From Chitinophagaceae bacterium (GTDB lineage Bacteria > Bacteroidota > Bacteroidia > Chitinophagales > Chitinophagaceae): a stretch of 7,088 nucleotides of DNA. How positions within the stretch are numbered: position 1 is the first letter of the stretch; each line of letters starts with the position of its first letter. The translations under genes were made by a program, and so were the position numbers. The notes under the pieces were generated by a model. It saw nothing but the letters and a program-made list of their open reading frames with translations, was not told where the DNA came from and did not search any database. Below, one piece after another: positions 6,969 to 7,088 of the stretch. The stretch is from contig CANHLV010000091.1 of assembly GCA_947461495.1 (NCBI GenBank), positions 1-7,088 on the forward strand. The letters run 5' to 3'.

Positions 6969-7027
6969 TCCCCCTTTGGGGGATTGAGGGGGCTGTTAAC
7001 CTTTTGAACATCTGAAACCTTTGAAAC
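6969..7027. repeat. Composite intergenic element: C5/G5 hairpin plus three 9-bp repeats
   Basis: TCCCCC-TTT-GGGGGA (6969-6983) is a perfect 6-bp hairpin, followed by ATTG and a second run, AGGGGGCT. After GTTAAC come three 9-base units: CTTTTGAAC (7001-7009), ATCTGAAAC (7010-7018) and CTTTGAAAC (7019-7027). This block is strikingly G/C-run-rich beside AT-rich surroundings and contains no coding signal. From memory, similar C-run/G-run elements followed by TTTGAAC-like units are scattered between genes in Bacteroidota genomes; I could not check this. It lies just after the putative stop of the right-edge gene but has no T-run on the minus strand, so it is not a standard terminator. Confidence 0.6.
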
Positions 7028-7030
7028 CTC

Positions 7031-7088
7031 TTACTTCACCACACACAATTCATCCCATCTTGTCGTAAATCTGTTGCTTCTCATTTCC
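7031..7088 (-). CDS. Probable C-terminal end of an unidentified protein, truncated by the window edge
   Basis: Reading the minus strand inward from 7087 gives an open frame of 18 codons ending in TAA at 7033-7031, with the peptide EMRSNRFTTRWDELCVVK. Its composition (RFTTRWDEL) looks like a real protein C-terminus rather than translated spacer, and the stop falls just before the repeat element, as a gene end would. I do not recognise the family. Frame 1 of the same stretch is also open for 12 codons before a TGA, so the assignment is tentative. Confidence 0.4.
   Translation of the reverse strand, partial: EMRSNRFTTRWDELCVVK

Overview
The window looks like a piece of a Bacteroidota chromosome, most likely Chitinophagia/Sphingobacteriia-like. 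The DNA is AT-rich, the genes lack strong Shine-Dalgarno sequences, and one gene encodes a large exported protein ending in the gliding-motility-associated C-terminal domain (CHU_C type) used by the type IX secretion system. That domain is essentially restricted to this phylum. The assignment below phylum level is an impression from protein style, not a computed result.

Layout, left to right. Bases 1-2645 (+) hold most of a two-lobed M16 zinc protease whose N-terminus lies outside the window; its HxxEH zinc motif is at 57-71, upstream of the first ATG. After a 5-base gap, a convergent gene at 2651-3697 (-) encodes an integral-membrane acyltransferase of the acyltransferase-3 (OafA/YrhL) family. 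A 99-base AT-rich gap follows, then 3797-4570 (-), a DUF3050 protein with a heme-oxygenase-like helical fold. Its sequence carries what looks like a complete set of six ligands for a diiron site. The 328-base gap 4571-4898 contains a perfect 24-bp palindrome and a strong intrinsic terminator. Bases 4899-6800 (-) encode the exported modular protein: signal peptide, unknown N-terminal beta-rich domain, SprB-like repeat, three PKD/Ig-like repeats (two of them close copies) and the secretion domain. The right end (6801-7088) is non-coding DNA with a G/C-run hairpin and three 9-bp TGAAAC-type repeats, followed by what is probably the last 18 codons of another minus-strand gene.

The genes do not form an obvious pathway. 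The three complete minus-strand genes are separated by 99 and 328 bases, and a terminator separates the exported protein gene from the DUF3050 gene, so they look like independent transcription units. The items most worth following up are the diiron-like signature in the DUF3050 protein and the 24-bp palindrome upstream of it. I see no defence system, CRISPR array, insertion sequence, RNA gene or biosynthetic cluster, and I do not think the window supports a claim of a wholly new system.
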